In this document: positions 6,341-7,155 of the stretch, piece after piece | Position numbering within the stretch: the first letter of the stretch is position 1 | Layout: every line of letters begins with the position of its first letter | Program-made: the position numbers and the translations under genes | From: Actinomycetes bacterium | GTDB lineage: Bacteria > Actinomycetota > Acidimicrobiia > Acidimicrobiales > RAAP-2 | Direction of reading: 5' to 3' | Length of the DNA: 7,155 nt | NCBI GenBank assembly: GCA_021795095.1 | Contig: JAJYPU010000094.1 | Location: 1-7,155 of the forward strand | Notes under the pieces: generated by a model | What the model saw: the letters and a program-made list of their open reading frames with translations, nothing else | What the model was told of the DNA's origin: nothing | The model's database searches: none

Positions 6341-6706
6341 CTAGGCGCGACCGAAATCGTCTTGGAGCCGCACGATGTCGTCCTCACCGAAGTACGTGCC
6401 CTGCTGGATCTCGATGAAGATGACCGGCGAGTCGCCGCGGTTCTCGCAGCGGTGCGCCTGGCCGAGCGCGACGTCCACCGAGTCGCCGGTGCTGACCTCG
6501 CGCTCGACGCCGTCGAGCACCACCGTGGCGCGACCGGTGAGGAAGTACCAGTGCTCGGCCCGACGGGCGTGGGTCTGGTAGCTGAGGCGCTTGCCGGGCA
6601 TGACCACGATGCGCTTCACCTTGTAATCGAAAGAGGAGTCGTCGAGGACCGTGAAGTTGCCCCACGGCCGCTCGTCGTATTCACGACCGAGTTCGTCCAT
6701 TGTCAT
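6341..6706 (-). CDS. Stand-alone cupin of the mannose-6-phosphate isomerase type II family
   Basis: This 121-residue protein matches the C-terminal cupin domain of type II phosphomannose isomerases (GMP/PMI proteins) without the nucleotidyltransferase half. Family motifs are RPWGNFTVLD (13-22), KVKRIVVMPGKRLSYQTH (29-46), RRAEHWYFLTGRATV (48-62), and GDSVDVALGQAHRCEN (74-89). They continue with IEIQQGTYFGEDDIVRLQDD (98-117). His46, Glu51 and His85 are at the positions expected for metal binding in such cupins. ATG 6706 overlaps the folD stop as ATGA, and AGAAAG lies 7 bases upstream; ATG 6700 is the alternative. Isomerase activity fits the family, but many short stand-alone members are uncharacterised. 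Its place between folD and metF does not reveal a substrate. It could serve mannose-6-phosphate/fructose-6-phosphate exchange, or be a sugar-binding protein merely riding in the operon. Confidence 0.9.
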   Translation of the reverse strand: MTMDELGREYDERPWGNFTVLDDSSFDYKVKRIVVMPGKRLSYQTHARRAEHWYFLTGRATVVLDGVEREVSTGDSVDVALGQAHRCENRGDSPVIFIEIQQGTYFGEDDIVRLQDDFGRA

Positions 6707-7155
6707 CGCACTTTCTGTGCCGCGAGTACGGCGTTGCGAACCAGCATGGCACGAGTCATCGGTCCGACGCCACCGATGCGCGGCGTGATCCATCCGGCCA
6801 CGTCCGCCACGCTTTCCTCGACGTCGCTCAGGAGCTTCTTGCCCGACCAACTCGTGCCGGCCCCGACCACGGCGGCCCCGGGCTTGACCATGTCCGGGGT
6901 GACGAGTCCGGCCCGTCCGGCGGCGGCCACGATGACGTCCCCCGTGCGCGTGATCGCCCCGAGGTCGTCCACCCCGGTGTGCACCACCGTCACCGCCGCG
7001 TTGCAGCCGGGCCGCTTCAGCGCGAGCAGCAGCGCGAGGGGACGCCCAATGGTCAGGCCCCGTCCGATCACCACGACGTGGCGACCCTCGACGGGCACGT
7101 GGTAGTCGCTGAGCAGCTCGACGATGCCCGCGGGCGTGCAGGGCAGCGGGCCCGG
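6703..7155 (-). CDS. folD: Bifunctional methylenetetrahydrofolate dehydrogenase/cyclohydrolase, 5' end outside window
   Basis: FolD oxidises 5,10-methylene-tetrahydrofolate with NADP and hydrolyses the resulting methenyl form to 10-formyl-tetrahydrofolate. About 150 C-terminal residues are visible, and the frame is open to the window edge, so the N-terminal catalytic half is missing. Recognisable blocks are GPLPCTPAGIVELL at the edge, VEGRHVVVIGRG and TIGRPLALLL of the nucleotide-binding region, and TGDVIVAAAGRAGLV. MVKPGAAVVGAGT and the family signature GGVGPMTRAMLVRN near the end follow. Several positions differ from common FolDs: GRG rather than GRS, TVVHTG rather than a CHS-type motif, and VGAGTSW rather than DVGIN. 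These may reflect lineage or altered cofactor use. The stop codon overlaps the cupin start by ATGA. The promoter must lie upstream of the window. Confidence 0.92.
   Translation of the reverse strand, partial: PGPLPCTPAGIVELLSDYHVPVEGRHVVVIGRGLTIGRPLALLLALKRPGCNAAVTVVHTGVDDLGAITRTGDVIVAAAGRAGLVTPDMVKPGAAVVGAGTSWSGKKLLSDVEESVADVAGWITPRIGGVGPMTRAMLVRNAVLAAQKVR

Noticed and set aside
6707..6850. Longer start for the cupin gene
   Set aside because: The extra residues are an out-of-frame reading of the folD C-terminus. The ATGA overlap and AGAAAG ribosome site support ATG 6706.
5174..7105. A 643-codon open frame on the plus strand opposite folD, cupin, metF and ASCH
   Set aside because: It is antisense to four genes with clear family motifs. 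Its translation is low-complexity and rich in Arg, Gly, Val and Ala with no domain, as expected of a codon-biased high-GC shadow frame.

Overview
The window is high-GC and its best-supported genes look actinobacterial: a RipA-like NlpC/P60 hydrolase with an N-terminal coiled coil, an actinobacterial-type TnpB, and a folD–metF one-carbon cluster. I infer an actinomycete, possibly from the Acidimicrobiia side. That placement rests on protein flavour only, since no rRNA or other marker gene is present.

Positions 1-1480 hold an IS200/IS605 (IS1341-type) tnpB broken by one frameshift near position 1020. The RuvC D/E/D residues and the four-cysteine zinc finger all survive, split over two frames. 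Two hairpins lie at its 3' end, where the guide RNA (omega/reRNA) of such elements is normally encoded. Positions 1481-3363 look like a separate 1.88-kb module: one gene for a DUF234-type AAA+ ATPase with a PD-(D/E)XK-like C-terminus. It is bounded by a long inverted repeat (15 bp perfect, about 46 bp imperfect) and preceded by four repeat units of exactly 16-bp period that overlap promoter-like sequence. No transposase gene lies between the repeats, so the module resembles a non-autonomous transposable unit carrying an ATPase passenger.

Positions 3364-4907 return to cell-envelope genes. A small single-pass membrane protein with a His/Cys-rich stretch is followed by a secreted NlpC/P60 peptidoglycan hydrolase. 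Positions 4996-7155 are a compact minus-strand cluster that converges on the hydrolase gene. In transcription order it is folD (5' end beyond the window), a mannose-6-phosphate-isomerase-type cupin, metF and an ASCH-domain protein. The folD stop overlaps the cupin start (ATGA), and only 3 bases separate the cupin stop from the metF start, so translation is probably coupled. FolD makes and interconverts 5,10-methylene-tetrahydrofolate, and MetF reduces it to 5-methyl-tetrahydrofolate for methionine synthesis. The roles of the cupin and ASCH proteins in this group are not known.

The most notable points are the inverted-repeat-bounded ATPase module with its periodic upstream array, and the frameshifted tnpB with intact catalytic residues. 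The rest is ordinary chromosomal content.
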